Below, one piece after another: positions 33,468 to 44,674 of a stretch of DNA of 64,000 bases. The position numbers and the translations under genes are program-made. Source of the stretch: Streptomyces sedi (lineage in GTDB: Bacteria > Actinomycetota > Actinomycetes > Streptomycetales > Streptomycetaceae); the NCBI RefSeq assembly GCF_006335015.1, contig NZ_VDGT01000004.1, positions 248,001 to 312,000 of the forward strand. The letters are read 5' to 3'. The stretch's first letter is position 1. Every line of letters begins with the position of its first letter. The notes beneath the pieces were generated by a model. That model ran no database searches. It saw only the letters and a program-made list of their open reading frames with translations, and had not been told where the DNA came from.

Positions 33468-34313
33468 ATGAACCTTGTGCGCCTTCCCATAGCCGTCGCC
33501 GCCGTCGTGGCGGCGCTGTTCGTCACGGCGCCCCCGGCGGTGGCCGCCGATCCCTGGGGCCAGGGGACGGTGAACACGGTGGGAAAGATCATCTGGGAGG
33601 CCGGCGACGGCCGCCTCGGGCTCTGCTCGGGCGCGGTCGTCGACGCGCCCAACGGCAGCGTCGTCGCGACGGCGGCGCACTGCGTCAGCGCGCGGGAGAG
33701 CCCGAGCGCGCCGGGGGACGTCTACTTCGTGCCGGCGTACGACCACGGCAGGGACAGCTACCGCGAGGACGGCTGGCGGGTCTCCGCGTTCCATCTCCCC
33801 GAGGAGTGGGACCCGAACGGCGAGACGGGCGCGATCCTCCCGCACGACTACGCGTTCCTGACGCTGGAGGAGCGGGACGGCGAGAGCGTCCAGGAGGCCG
33901 TCGGCGCCAACGCGTTGCGGTTCGAGCCGGTGCGGGAGAGCGGCGAGGTCGCGGTCCTCGGCTACCCGGCGGCCGACCCGTACGACGGCGAGTCGCTGCG
34001 GTACTGCGCGGGCGAGACCAACGTGCTCGACGAGAACGAGGCCGAGCCGGTCAACCTGGGCGGGCTGCTGCTCGACGGCTGCGACCTGACGGCCGGATCG
34101 AGCGGCGGGCCCTGGATCCAGGACTACGACGCCGAGACCGAGTCCGGCACGGTGGTCGCGGTCATGTCCGTCGGCAGCGGCGAAGGCCAGGTCGTCGGCC
34201 GCCCCTACCCCGAGGCGGCCCGCCCCCTCCTCGCCGCGGCGGGCGCGCGCGAAGCCGAGGACACCGAGACGACGCCGGCGCCCGGCTCCGAGGTGCCTCT
34301 CTCGGAGCGGTGA
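33468..34313 (+). CDS. secreted trypsin-like serine protease
   Basis: 281 residues from ATG 33468. Signal peptide LVRLPIAVAAVVAALFVTAP ending AVAA. Catalytic triad visible: His in VATAAHCVS, Asp in LPHDYAFLT, Ser in TAGSSGGPW. Cys residues near the His and Ser probably form disulfides. The C-terminal 25 residues are a Glu/Thr-rich tail. 33303-33467 shows no gene. Confidence 0.85.
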   Translation: MNLVRLPIAVAAVVAALFVTAPPAVAADPWGQGTVNTVGKIIWEAGDGRLGLCSGAVVDAPNGSVVATAAHCVSARESPSAPGDVYFVPAYDHGRDSYREDGWRVSAFHLPEEWDPNGETGAILPHDYAFLTLEERDGESVQEAVGANALRFEPVRESGEVAVLGYPAADPYDGESLRYCAGETNVLDENEAEPVNLGGLLLDGCDLTAGSSGGPWIQDYDAETESGTVVAVMSVGSGEGQVVGRPYPEAARPLLAAAGAREAEDTETTPAPGSEVPLSER

Positions 34314-34359
34314 AGCGGAGGGGCGGCGTTGTCAGTGGGCACGACTAACCTGTGGCGGC

Positions 34360-36315
34360 ATGGAACTGACAGGGCGGGACATCCTCCTCGTCGGCCCCTT
34401 CGAGGGCTTCGAGGTCGGCGAGTTGCGGCGGCGGCTGGAGGCAGCCGGGGCGCACGTGACCGAGGAGCTGACCGGCGCCACCTTCGCCGTCTTCGCCGGT
34501 ACGGGAGCGTCGGCCGACACCTATGGCGAGGCCTACGCGCTGGGCGTTCCCCAGCACGACGAGGCCGCGCTGGCCGCGTTGCTCGACGGGCTGGAAGCGA
34601 AGCGGACGGGTGCGGTCGGGCCGGGGGGCTTCGCCGAACCCGCGATGCTCGCCGCGGCGGGCCCGGAGAAGCTGGCGGAGCTGCTACGGGGGGCGCGCGT
34701 GAGGGCCTTCACGCCGGCGCGTGATCTGCCGCCGCTGCGCCGCAGGTTGGCGGAGCTGGAGGCCGAGCACGGGGTCACCGAGGCGCACCGGCTGGCCACC
34801 CGGCTGGTCTGCGGCTCGAAGGCGACGTTGAGCGCCCCCTATCGACACCGGTCGGAGATCACCTCGGTGGCGCTGAGTCCCTCGGGGGCCCACGTGGCCA
34901 CAGCCGAGTGGGGCGAGGGCGACAGCGGTGTCGCCCTGATCTGGGAGGTGTCGACCGGCAAGTGCGTCAACGCCCTGGAGGGGATCAGCGGCGGCATCGG
35001 CTGGTGGGGAAGGTCCGACTGCGTCCAGTGGTCGGCCGACGGGACGCGGCTGGGCATGGCGTTCGACACCAACGCGGTCGGCGTGTGGGACCCGTTCGGC
35101 GAGGGGGAGCCGCTGGCCGAGGCGAGGGTGACTGAAGGACACAGCCGCCCACCGGGCTGGGCGCTGTCCCCCGACGGGCTGAGCGCGATGGTCGCGGTGG
35201 GCAACTCGGGCCTGTCCGACCGGGTGACAGGCTGCGTCGTCCCTCTGGAGCGGGGTGTGTTGTCCTGGTCGGCCGACGCGGTGGAGGGGACACACCCCTA
35301 CCTGCTGTCCGACGGGAACCCCGTCGTCCGCGAGGGGGCGATGGCGCGCTGGGACGAGCTGGACACCGACGGAACGCTGTCCTGGTCGGTGGACGGGCGA
35401 CGGCTGTACGCCGCGGCCCGCTCCGAGGCGTTCGTCGTCGACGTGGCCGGGGGCAGACCGCTGTGGGGGACGCGGGTCGACCGGGTCGCCGCGTGGAGCC
35501 CGGACGGCCGCCTCCTCGCCCATCTCGGTGGCGGGAGGTTGCACATACGCGACGGCGCGACGGGCGACCCGGTCGTGGAGCCGGTGCCGCACGCCGGCTC
35601 CCGCTTCGACACGTCGCTGCGCTGGGGCGCGCGCGGTGCGACCGCCCGGCTGGCCGTCGTGTGCGACGGGGAGTCGCGGCGTCCCGGCGTCGAGATACAC
35701 GACGACGGGCGGTCGGTCCACCGGCTGGAGACCACCCCGGCCAGGACCCACGACGTGGGGGACTTCGCGAACTGGGCGTGGGCGCCCTCGGGCGACCGGG
35801 CGGCCGTGCTCACGGCGGCCGGCGAGATCGAGGTTTGGGCGCTCGACGACGGGACGCCGCGCCGCCTGCGCGCGTTGGCCGCCCCCGCGGGAACGCGCGG
35901 TGTGCTGTGGGGCGCGGAGGAGACCGTTGTCGCGGTGGGGCCCGAGACGCTGCGGTTCCTGCGGGCCGGGAACGGCGCGGTGTTGGGGGACTTCGCGTAC
36001 ATGCTGGAGGCGGGGGGCGAGCCGCCTGTACCCAGGGAGTTCCTGTGGGACGAGCGGCTGGAAGGACGGCTGTTCGCGCTCGACGAGCACACCTGGTGCC
36101 TGCCGGTCGGCCCGCACGGGGCGATCGCCCCGCCCGAGCGCCGTGCCGACGTCGAGACGAGGTTGGCCTGGATCGCCGCCGGCCGCTTCGCCTGGCCGCT
36201 GCGCTGGGGGGACTTCGCACTCTGGCCGGACGCGGAGACGGCGATGAGCCGCACGCGGGTGTGGACGGACGAGCTGGCCGCCCTGCGGGACGGCCTTCGG
36301 GAGGCGGGCGGCTGA
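34360..36315 (+). CDS. BRCT-like domain plus WD40-type repeats
   Basis: 651 residues. Residues 1-75 (DILLVGPFEGFEVGELRRRL ... GAHVTEELTGATFAVFAGT) look like a BRCT domain with its usual pocket glycine turn and hydrophobic strands. A helical linker (about 80-150) leads into beta-propeller repeats, e.g. ITSVALSPSGAHVATAEW and VQWSADGTRLGMAF and VAAWSPDGRLLAHLGG. No signal peptide. A BRCT module normally binds phosphopeptides or DNA breaks, and the propeller is a protein-binding platform. Function unknown. Confidence 0.7.
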   Translation: MELTGRDILLVGPFEGFEVGELRRRLEAAGAHVTEELTGATFAVFAGTGASADTYGEAYALGVPQHDEAALAALLDGLEAKRTGAVGPGGFAEPAMLAAAGPEKLAELLRGARVRAFTPARDLPPLRRRLAELEAEHGVTEAHRLATRLVCGSKATLSAPYRHRSEITSVALSPSGAHVATAEWGEGDSGVALIWEVSTGKCVNALEGISGGIGWWGRSDCVQWSADGTRLGMAFDTNAVGVWDPFGEGEPLAEARVTEGHSRPPGWALSPDGLSAMVAVGNSGLSDRVTGCVVPLERGVLSWSADAVEGTHPYLLSDGNPVVREGAMARWDELDTDGTLSWSVDGRRLYAAARSEAFVVDVAGGRPLWGTRVDRVAAWSPDGRLLAHLGGGRLHIRDGATGDPVVEPVPHAGSRFDTSLRWGARGATARLAVVCDGESRRPGVEIHDDGRSVHRLETTPARTHDVGDFANWAWAPSGDRAAVLTAAGEIEVWALDDGTPRRLRALAAPAGTRGVLWGAEETVVAVGPETLRFLRAGNGAVLGDFAYMLEAGGEPPVPREFLWDERLEGRLFALDEHTWCLPVGPHGAIAPPERRADVETRLAWIAAGRFAWPLRWGDFALWPDAETAMSRTRVWTDELAALRDGLREAGG

Positions 36316-36337
36316 GCACGCTCGTGGCGCTCCCCGG

Positions 36338-36922
36338 TCAGAGCAGGCGGCCGGTGTGGAGGTCGAAGGCGAACGGGTCGGGGAGCGGGAGGGGCTTGCC
36401 GTAGGGGACCGAGTAGGTCGCCCGGTAGTCCCGGCCGGCGGGCTCGCTGTGCAGGGTGACGGCCTCCCGCTCCCTGTCGATCAGCAGATAGAGGGGGACG
36501 CCCCCGAGGGCGTAGAGGTGGCGCTTGGCCTCCCGGTCCAACTCGGCGCGGGAGCTGGTGATCTCGGCCACGAGGGCGACACCCTCCGGCTCCATCCACG
36601 AGGGCGCGTCGTCGAAGAGGGCGAGGTCGCAGGGCGCGAAGGTGGCGTCGGGAACGGTCATGTTGCGCAGCTTCCGACCGTCGCCGGGGAGCGCGAGCCC
36701 CTTGTTCCCCGCGACGTCCATGTCGGTGGCCGAGAGCCTCAGCACCTGGCGGACCAGATGGCTGAAGTTCGCCTCGTGGGCGCCGACCGGTGGCGGGGTC
36801 ACGACGATCTCACCTTCGACTAGCTCAGCGTGGAAGCCCTCCGGCGTGTCCAACGCCAGAAAGCCGGCCAGGAGGGAGTCGTCATCGATCGGCATGGACT
36901 GCTCATGCGCCATAGCCGTCAT
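36338..36922 (-). CDS. Uma2-family endonuclease (DUF820)
   Basis: 194 residues. ELVEGEIVVTPPPVGAHE, PDATFAPCDLALF, ALVAEITSSRAELDREAKRHL and YLLIDREREAVTLHSEP follow the Uma2 restriction-fold pattern (E, D, E-x-T). Streptomyces genomes carry many; role unknown. Confidence 0.82.
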   Translation of the reverse strand: MTAMAHEQSMPIDDDSLLAGFLALDTPEGFHAELVEGEIVVTPPPVGAHEANFSHLVRQVLRLSATDMDVAGNKGLALPGDGRKLRNMTVPDATFAPCDLALFDDAPSWMEPEGVALVAEITSSRAELDREAKRHLYALGGVPLYLLIDREREAVTLHSEPAGRDYRATYSVPYGKPLPLPDPFAFDLHTGRLL

Positions 36923-37098
36923 AGTGCACCTCCGTTTCCTCGCTGACCAGCATCCCTGGCAGGGGCGCGGCCGAGGGGGCGTTCCGCTCCGTTCACCTGA
37001 AGGAGTTGAACGGGGCGATCCGTTGACCGCCGGCCGTCAGGGCGGACGAGCCGCGTCGACAGGTCGCCCGGAGTTCCGGCGCGGTCGACTGCCCCCGG

Positions 37099-37335
37099 TC
37101 AGAGCAGGCGGCCGGTGGCGAGGTCGAAGGCGAACGGGGCGGGGAGCGGGAGGGGCTTGCCGAGGGTGACCTGGTGGTGCTGTGCGTACCCCTGTGGTGA
37201 GGGCTCGCTGAACAGCGTCGCCGCGCGCCGGTCGCGGTCGATCAGCAGGTAGAGCGGGATGGCGCCCCGCGCGTAGGCCAGAAGCTTGTCGACGCGGTCC
37301 CGCTCGGGCCGTGAGCCGGTGATCTCGGCGACCAT
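37099..37335 (-). pseudogene. truncated second Uma2 gene
   Basis: MVAEITGSRPERDRVDKLLA through PFAFDLATGRLL matches the last ~79 residues of the neighbour at 36338; the N-terminal two thirds are absent. The open frame extends upstream to 37476 but without Uma2 sequence. It lacks most of the active site, so it is a decayed tandem copy. 36923-37098 holds nothing else. Confidence 0.7.
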
Positions 37336-37509
37336 GAGTGTCGTAGTGCCTCCTTCTCCTGCCCGGGAACCCTTTCGTAGGCGCCGTGCCGGGGCCAGCG
37401 GCGAGGGCGACCAGCACACGAAAGTGGGTAAGCCCGGCTCTTCGTTGACGGGCTCCCGGGGTGCGGTGATCCTCAACGCACGGCTTGCGCGACGGCCCCC
37501 CGTCAGGGG

Positions 37510-37530
37510 CTTGAGTGAGGTACGCTCAAC
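37510..37530 (+). promoter_or_regulatory. HAIR-like HspR site upstream of clpB
   Basis: CTTGAGT (37510-37516), 7 nt, GCTCAAC (37524-37530): left arm perfect and right arm 5 of 7 to the HAIR consensus. Located 66 nt before the clpB start, as expected for HspR control of clpB in Streptomyces. Confidence 0.7.
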
Positions 37531-37595
37531 TTATCGCACGTAAGCTCTGGCAGGGCCGGAGCAGGGTGGCCGTGGGAGCGGAGGAGTACCGCGAA

Positions 37596-40193
37596 GTGAA
37601 CGCCGAGTTGACCAACAGGAGTCGGGACGCCATCAGCGGCGCCAGCCAGCGCGCGCTCACCGGGGGGCATCCGGACATCACCCCGGAGCATCTGCTGCTG
37701 GCGCTGCTCACCGGTCGGGACAACGAGAACGTGCAGGACCTGCTCGCCGCCGTCGAGGCCGACCAGGCCGCGCTGCGGTCGGAGGCCGAGCGGCTGCTCG
37801 GGCAGCTGCCGCAGGTGCGGGGCGCGTCCGTCGCGCGCCCGCAGCCGAACCGGGAGCTGCTGGCCGTGCTCGCCGACGCCCAGGAGCGGGCCGGGCGGCT
37901 GGGGGACACGTTCGTCTCGACCGAGCACCTGCTGATGGGGCTGGCGGCCAGGGGCGGCCAGGCCGGCGGGCTGCTGACCGAGCAGGGCGCGAAGGCCGAG
38001 CGGCTTGAGGAGGCGTTCCAGGCCGCGCGCGGGGAGCGCCGGGTGACCTCGGCCGACCCGGAGGGGACGTACAAGGCGCTGGAGAAGTTCGGCACCGACC
38101 TGACGGCGGCGGCCCGCGAGGGCCGGCTGGACCCGGTGATCGGCCGGGACCACGAGATCCGCCGCGTCGTGCAGGTGCTCTCCCGCCGCACCAAGAACAA
38201 CCCGGTGCTGATCGGTGAGCCCGGCGTCGGCAAGACCGCCGTCGTCGAGGGCCTGGCGCAGCGGATCATCAAGGGCGACGTGCCCGAGTCGCTGCGCGAC
38301 AAGCGGCTGGTCTCGCTCGACCTGGGCGCCATGCTGGCCGGCGCCAAGTACCGGGGCGAGTTCGAGGAGCGGCTGAAGACGGTGCTCGGCGAGATCAGGT
38401 CGAGCGACGGCCAGATCGTGACGTTCATCGACGAGCTGCACACCGTCGTCGGCGCGGGTGCCGGCGGCGACTCGGCGATGGACGCGGGGAACATGCTCAA
38501 GCCGATGCTTGCCAGGGGCGAGCTGCGGATGGTCGGCGCGACGACGCTCGACGAGTACCGCGAGCGGATCGAGAAGGACGCCGCGCTGGAGCGCCGCTTC
38601 CAGCAGGTGCTGGTAGCCGAGCCCGACGTGGAGGACTCGATCGCGATCCTGCGCGGGCTGAAGGGCCGCTACGAGGCGCACCACAAGGTGCAGATCGCCG
38701 ACGGCGCGCTGGTGGCCGCCGCCACCCTCTCCGACCGCTACATCACCTCGCGCTTCCTGCCGGACAAGGCGATCGACCTGGTCGACGAGGCCGCCTCCCG
38801 GCTGCGGATGGAGATCGACTCCTCGCCGGTGGAGATCGACGAGCTGCGGCGGGCCGTCGACCGGCTGCGGATGGAGGAGCTGGCGCTGGCCAACGAGTCG
38901 GACGTCGGCTCGCGGCAGCGGCTCGGCCGGCTCCGCGCCGAGCTGGCCGACCGCGAGGAGGAGCTGCGCGGACTGACCGCCCGCTGGGAGAAGGAGAAGC
39001 AGGGGCTCAACCGGGTCGGCGAGCTGAAGGAGCGCCTCGACGAGGCCCGCGGCGTGGCGGAGCGCGCGCAGCGCGAGGGCGACCTGGAGGCCGCCTCCAA
39101 GCTGCTGCACGGCGAGATCCCCTCGTTGGAACGGGAGTTGGCCGCCGCCTCGGAGGCCGAGGAGGAGGCCAAGAAGGACACCATGGTCAAGGAGGAGGTC
39201 GGCCCCGACGAGATCGCCGACGTCGTCTCCTCCTGGACGGGCATCCCCGCAGGCCGGCTGCTGGAGGGCGAGACCGAGAAGCTGCTGCGCATGGAGGAGG
39301 AGCTGGGCCGCCGGCTGATCGGCCAGCGGGAGGCCGTCACCGCCGTCTCCGACGCGGTGCGCCGCGCGCGGGCCGGGGTGGCGGACCCGGACCGGCCGAC
39401 CGGTTCCTTCCTCTTCCTCGGCCCGACGGGCGTCGGCAAGACGGAGCTGGCCAAGGCGCTGGCCGACTTCCTCTTCGACGACGAGCGGGCCATGGTCCGC
39501 GTCGACATGAGCGAGTACTCCGAGAAGCACTCGGTGGCGCGGCTGGTCGGCGCCCCGCCCGGCTATGTCGGGTACGAGGAGGGCGGCCAGCTCACGGAGG
39601 CGGTGCGCCGCCGCCCCTACACGGTGGTGCTGCTGGACGAGGTGGAGAAGGCGCACCCCGAGGTCTTCGACACGCTGCTCCAGGTGCTGGACGACGGCCG
39701 GCTCACCGACGGGCAGGGCCGCACGGTCGACTTCCGCAACACCCTGCTGATCCTCACCTCCAACCTGGGCAGCCAGCACCTGACCGACCCGCTGGCCAAG
39801 CCGGAGGAGCAACGCGAGGAGGTGCTGGCGGCGGTGCGGGCCGCGTTCCGGCCCGAGTTCCTGAACCGCCTGGACGACCTGGTGGTCTTCCGGACCCTGG
39901 ACAGCGAGGAGCTGCGGCGGATCGCGGGCCTCCAGGTGGCGGCGATGCAGCGGCGGCTGGCCGACCGGCGGCTGACGCTGGAGGTCACGGACCTGGCGCT
40001 GGAGTGGCTGGCGATCCAGGGCCACGACCCGGCGTACGGTGCGCGGCCACTGCGGCGGCTGGTGCAGACGGCGGTCGGCGACAGGCTGGCGCGGCGCATC
40101 CTGGCCGGTGAGGTGCGGGACGGGGCGACGGTCCTGGTGGACGCGGCGCTGGACGGCGACCTGACGGTGGAGCCGACGGAGGCTTCGGCGTAG
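37596..40193 (+). CDS. clpB: ATP-dependent disaggregase ClpB
   Basis: 865 residues from GTG 37596 with GAGGAG 9 nt upstream; an open frame back to 37515 crosses the HAIR site and is not coding. N-domain ([20 protein letters not shown]), AAA-1 with GEPGVGKT (about 206) and [10 protein letters not shown], the middle coiled coil (about 400-520), and AAA-2 with GPTGVGKT (about 609) and [14 protein letters not shown]. Works with DnaK to rescue aggregates. Preceded by a HAIR-like site. Confidence 0.97.
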   Translation: MNAELTNRSRDAISGASQRALTGGHPDITPEHLLLALLTGRDNENVQDLLAAVEADQAALRSEAERLLGQLPQVRGASVARPQPNRELLAVLADAQERAGRLGDTFVSTEHLLMGLAARGGQAGGLLTEQGAKAERLEEAFQAARGERRVTSADPEGTYKALEKFGTDLTAAAREGRLDPVIGRDHEIRRVVQVLSRRTKNNPVLIGEPGVGKTAVVEGLAQRIIKGDVPESLRDKRLVSLDLGAMLAGAKYRGEFEERLKTVLGEIRSSDGQIVTFIDELHTVVGAGAGGDSAMDAGNMLKPMLARGELRMVGATTLDEYRERIEKDAALERRFQQVLVAEPDVEDSIAILRGLKGRYEAHHKVQIADGALVAAATLSDRYITSRFLPDKAIDLVDEAASRLRMEIDSSPVEIDELRRAVDRLRMEELALANESDVGSRQRLGRLRAELADREEELRGLTARWEKEKQGLNRVGELKERLDEARGVAERAQREGDLEAASKLLHGEIPSLERELAAASEAEEEAKKDTMVKEEVGPDEIADVVSSWTGIPAGRLLEGETEKLLRMEEELGRRLIGQREAVTAVSDAVRRARAGVADPDRPTGSFLFLGPTGVGKTELAKALADFLFDDERAMVRVDMSEYSEKHSVARLVGAPPGYVGYEEGGQLTEAVRRRPYTVVLLDEVEKAHPEVFDTLLQVLDDGRLTDGQGRTVDFRNTLLILTSNLGSQHLTDPLAKPEEQREEVLAAVRAAFRPEFLNRLDDLVVFRTLDSEELRRIAGLQVAAMQRRLADRRLTLEVTDLALEWLAIQGHDPAYGARPLRRLVQTAVGDRLARRILAGEVRDGATVLVDAALDGDLTVEPTEASA

Positions 40194-40389
40194 GCGGCTG
40201 GGCTCGGGGTGCGGGGGCGCGGTGGGGTGTCGGCCGCCGGCCGTGGACGGCTGCTCGCGCGCTCCCCGCGCCCCCTCGCCCGCCTCCGGGTGCGGCTTGG
40301 GGGTACATGCGGCGTTCCTGCTGCTTGCCCGGCGGGGGCGGTGGTGGGAGAGGATGGGGAGTCCGCTAATCCGTACGAAGGGACCCCCC

Positions 40390-41064
40390 GTGTCCGTTGA
40401 CCCGTCCGCCATCCCGAACTTCGGGGGGCGGTCCGACAAGCCCGAGCAGCAGGGCGGCCAGCAAGGCCAGCCGAAGGCGGCGAAGCCGACCGGGCCGATC
40501 ATGCCGAACCAGGACCTGCTCAAGCAGCTGCTCGACCGGATGCAGCTGAAGTACGTGGTGGACAAGCAGGGCGACCTGGTGGCGCCCTGGAAGCAGTACC
40601 GGATGTACTTCATGTTCCGCGGCGAGGAGAAGCAGCGCGTGCTCTCGGTGCGCACCTTCTACGCGCGCCCCCACACGCTCGACGACAAGCCGCGGCTGCT
40701 GGAGAGCGTCGACGAGTGGAACCACACCACCCTGTGGCCCAAGGTCTACACGCACACCAACGACGACGGCACCGTGCGTCTCGTCGGCGACGTGCACATG
40801 CTGCTGGGCGCCGGTGTGGCGTTCGACCACTTCGTGGCGAGCGTCGTCAGCTGGGTCCGCGCCGGCATGGAGTTCGACCGGTGGCTGGTGGAGCGCCTGG
40901 GGCTGGCCAAGGACGTCGACGACGCCGAGGGCGCCGAGGGCTCGGACGGTGAGGAGAACGGCGAGGAGAACGGCGACACCGTCGCCGACGCATCCGACGA
41001 CACCGACACCGACGCCGACGCCGACGGCGGTGTCGACACCCGGAAGCCGGGGGACCAGGCGTGA
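40390..41064 (+). CDS. YbjN-domain protein
   Basis: 224 residues from GTG 40390 with GAAGGGA upstream. After a Gln/Gly/Pro-rich start, [21 protein letters not shown] and [20 protein letters not shown] and [20 protein letters not shown] form the YbjN fold, structurally like secretion chaperones. The C-terminal 50 residues are Asp/Glu-rich. Overlaps the next gene by 4 nt. Confidence 0.8.
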   Translation: MSVDPSAIPNFGGRSDKPEQQGGQQGQPKAAKPTGPIMPNQDLLKQLLDRMQLKYVVDKQGDLVAPWKQYRMYFMFRGEEKQRVLSVRTFYARPHTLDDKPRLLESVDEWNHTTLWPKVYTHTNDDGTVRLVGDVHMLLGAGVAFDHFVASVVSWVRAGMEFDRWLVERLGLAKDVDDAEGAEGSDGEENGEENGDTVADASDDTDTDADADGGVDTRKPGDQA

Positions 41065-41378
41065 TCGTCGCGTTCTCGGTGACCCCGATCGGCGCCGGTG
41101 AGGACGTGGGCGAGGAGGTCGCCGAGGCCGTGCGGGTGGTGCGCGACAGCGGGCTGCCGTACCGCACGGACGCCATGTTCACCTCGCTCGAAGGCGACTG
41201 GGACGAGGTGATGGCGGTGGTCAGGGACGCGGTCGCCGCCGTCGAGGCCAGGGCGGGGCGGGTCAGCCTGGTGCTCAAGGCCGACATCCGCCGCGGCGTC
41301 ACCGACGGCCTGGACGCCAAGGTCCGCCGCGTCGAGGAGCTCCTCGCGGACCCGGCCCCGGACGACGGCACGCCCTAG
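41061..41378 (+). CDS. thiamine-binding protein (MTH1187/DUF77 family)
   Basis: 105 residues. [20 protein letters not shown] and [20 protein letters not shown] and [12 protein letters not shown] match the small YkoF-like/DUF77 family that binds thiamine or its precursors. Co-transcribed with the YbjN gene. Confidence 0.85.
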   Translation: MIVAFSVTPIGAGEDVGEEVAEAVRVVRDSGLPYRTDAMFTSLEGDWDEVMAVVRDAVAAVEARAGRVSLVLKADIRRGVTDGLDAKVRRVEELLADPAPDDGTP

Positions 41379-41400
41379 CGAGGGCCGAACGGCCGAACGG

Positions 41401-41434
41401 GCGGGCGCCGACCGCGACCGGGTGCGGCGCCCGC
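41401..41434. terminator. bidirectional terminator
   Basis: GCGGGCGCCG (41401-41410) and CGGCGCCCGC (41425-41434), a perfect 10-bp stem between the convergent thiamine-binding and opp operons. Confidence 0.7.
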
Positions 41435-41439
41435 CGGGC

Positions 41440-42503
<1,064 letters not shown>

Positions 42504-42507
<4 letters not shown>

Positions 42508-43646
42508 CGGCCCTCCTTCGGGGTGCGGAAGAACGCCGTGGCGTCCTCGGCCTCGGCCAGCCGGTCGCTGTGGTGGCAGGCGGCCCGGTGCCCGTCGCCG
42601 ACGTCCTCCAGCCCCGGCTCGTCGGTGCGGCAGACGTCCGTCGCCAGCGGGCAGCGCGGCGAGAACGGGCAGCCGGGTGGGAGCGAGATCAGCGAGGGCG
42701 GGCTGCCCCCGATCGGCCGCAGCCGTTCGTCCCGCCCGCCGTCCAGCGCCGGGATCGAGCCCAGCAGCCCGGCGGTGTAGGGCATGCGGGGCTCGTAGAA
42801 GACGTCGTCGGTCGCGGCGACCTCGACCGGCTTGCCCGCGTACATCACCAGCGTGCGGTGGGCCATGCCGGCGATCACGCCGAGGTCGTGGGTGATCATC
42901 AGGATCGCCGCGTTGACCTCGTCCTTGACCTCCAGCAGCTTCTCCAGGATCTGCGCCTGGACCGTCACGTCGAGCGCGGTGGTCGGCTCGTCGGCGATGA
43001 TCACGTCGGGGTTGTTGATGATCGCCATCGCGATCATCACCCGCTGCCGCATCCCGCCGGAGAACTCGTGCGGATACGCCTTCAGCCGCCGTTCCGCCTG
43101 CGGGATGCCGACCAGGTCCAGCATCTCCCTGGCCCGCGCCAACGCCTGCCGGCGCGGCACCAGATGGTGCGCCAGCACCGCCTCGGCCAGCTGGTCGCCG
43201 ATGCTGCGCACCGGGTTCAGCGAGGTCATCGGGTCCTGGAAGATCATCGCGATCTTCCGTCCGCGCAGCGCCCGTTGCTCCTTGGGGCGCAGCGAGAGCA
43301 GCTCCCGCCCCCGGTAGCGGATCGAGCCGCAGACCCGGGCCGTCTTCGGCAGCAGGCCCATGATGGCCATCGACGAGACGGACTTGCCGGAGCCGGACTC
43401 GCCGACGATGCCCAGCACCTCGCGGGAGCGCAGCGTGTAGCTCAGGCCGCGCACCGCCCGCACCACGCCGTCGTCGGTGGGGAACTCGACGGTCAGGTCG
43501 TCGACGGTCAGGATCTCCTCGTCCGAGGGCGGCCTGGCGTCGGCCAACGTGTGGGCGGAGTGCACCTCTTCTGCCGCCTCCGTCACCGCGGCCTCCACGG
43601 AGGGCGGCGGGGCGGAGGGGTTTTTGATGGGGGGAGTCAGGGACAT
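42504..43646 (-). CDS. oppD: oligopeptide ABC transporter ATP-binding protein (OppD-type)
   Basis: 380 residues with a ~45-residue extra N-terminus. Walker [19 protein letters not shown], signature [15 protein letters not shown], Walker [14 protein letters not shown] and [14 protein letters not shown]. Start overlaps OppC by 1 nt. Confidence 0.92.
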
Positions 43647-44662
43647 CAGTCACGCACCCGGGTCTGTCGGGGGTCGAAGGCGTCGCGCAGGCCGTCGCCG
43701 ATGAAGTTCACCGACAGGGCGATCGCGATGATGAAGGCGCCCGGCCAGTAGAACAGCCAGGGCCGCACGCTCAACGCCGTGCGGTAGTCGGTGATCAGCC
43801 GGCCGAGCGAGGTGTCCGGCGGGCGGACGCCCAGGTTGAGGAAGGACAGCGCCGACTCGGTGAGCACCGCGCCGGCGATGGTCAGCGTCGCCGAGACGAT
43901 GATGATGCCGACCGTGTTGGGCAGGATGTGCTTGAAGATGATCCGCCCCGCGGAGGTGCCGACGGAACGGGCCGCCTCCACGTACTCCTTCTCCCGCAGC
44001 GACAGCACCTCGCCGCGCACCAGCCGGGCGATCTGCGTCCACATGCACAGGCCGAGGAAGATCGCGAAGAGCACCACTCCCTTGCCCGCGACGATCACCC
44101 CGATCAGCCCGGCGAGCAGCAGCGTCGGCACGGCGATCACCACGTCGGTGACCCGCATCAGCGCGGCCTCGACCCAGCCCCTGAAGTAGCCGGCGAGCGC
44201 GCCGATCACGGTGCCGACCAGGGTCGCCACCAGGCCGACGATCACCGCGATCAGCAGCGACACCTGGGCGCCGCGCATCGTCAGGGCGAAGTAGTCACGG
44301 CCGACGTTGTCCTGGCCGAACGGGTGCTCGCCGAGGCTCACCCCGCCGCCGCCGAGGAATCCGGGCCACACCGACAGGGTGGGCCGGCCCTCGCCGACGA
44401 CCGAGCCGGTGGTGGACGGGTCCTTGTCCCACCAGCCGGGGATGGGTCCGGCGCCGATGCTGGTGACGGCGAGCACCACCACCAGGAAGAACAGCACCAT
44501 GCCGGCCAGCGCGCCCTTGTGCCGGAGGAACCGGCGGCGCACCAACTGGCCCTGGGAGCGGGCGACGACGTTCATCCCGTGGGTGACGGCCGCCCCGCTT
44601 CCCGCGTCGTCGGGCGGGGTGTCCTGGGACTTCGCCACCCCGCTGTCCGCGTTTCGCGTCAT
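43646..44662 (-). CDS. oppC: oligopeptide ABC transporter permease (OppC-type)
   Basis: 338 residues: an N-terminal helix ([20 protein letters not shown]), a periplasmic loop, then five helices with the EAA loop [24 protein letters not shown]. Forms the channel with OppB. Confidence 0.9.
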   Translation of the reverse strand: MTRNADSGVAKSQDTPPDDAGSGAAVTHGMNVVARSQGQLVRRRFLRHKGALAGMVLFFLVVVLAVTSIGAGPIPGWWDKDPSTTGSVVGEGRPTLSVWPGFLGGGGVSLGEHPFGQDNVGRDYFALTMRGAQVSLLIAVIVGLVATLVGTVIGALAGYFRGWVEAALMRVTDVVIAVPTLLLAGLIGVIVAGKGVVLFAIFLGLCMWTQIARLVRGEVLSLREKEYVEAARSVGTSAGRIIFKHILPNTVGIIIVSATLTIAGAVLTESALSFLNLGVRPPDTSLGRLITDYRTALSVRPWLFYWPGAFIIAIALSVNFIGDGLRDAFDPRQTRVRD

Positions 44663-44674
44663 GGTCAGTCTCCT

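Noticed and set aside
37515..37595. Upstream extension of clpB to 37515
   Set aside because: It would overlap the HAIR-like operator, and the added residues do not resemble ClpB. The GTG at 37596 has a good SD and the normal N-terminus.
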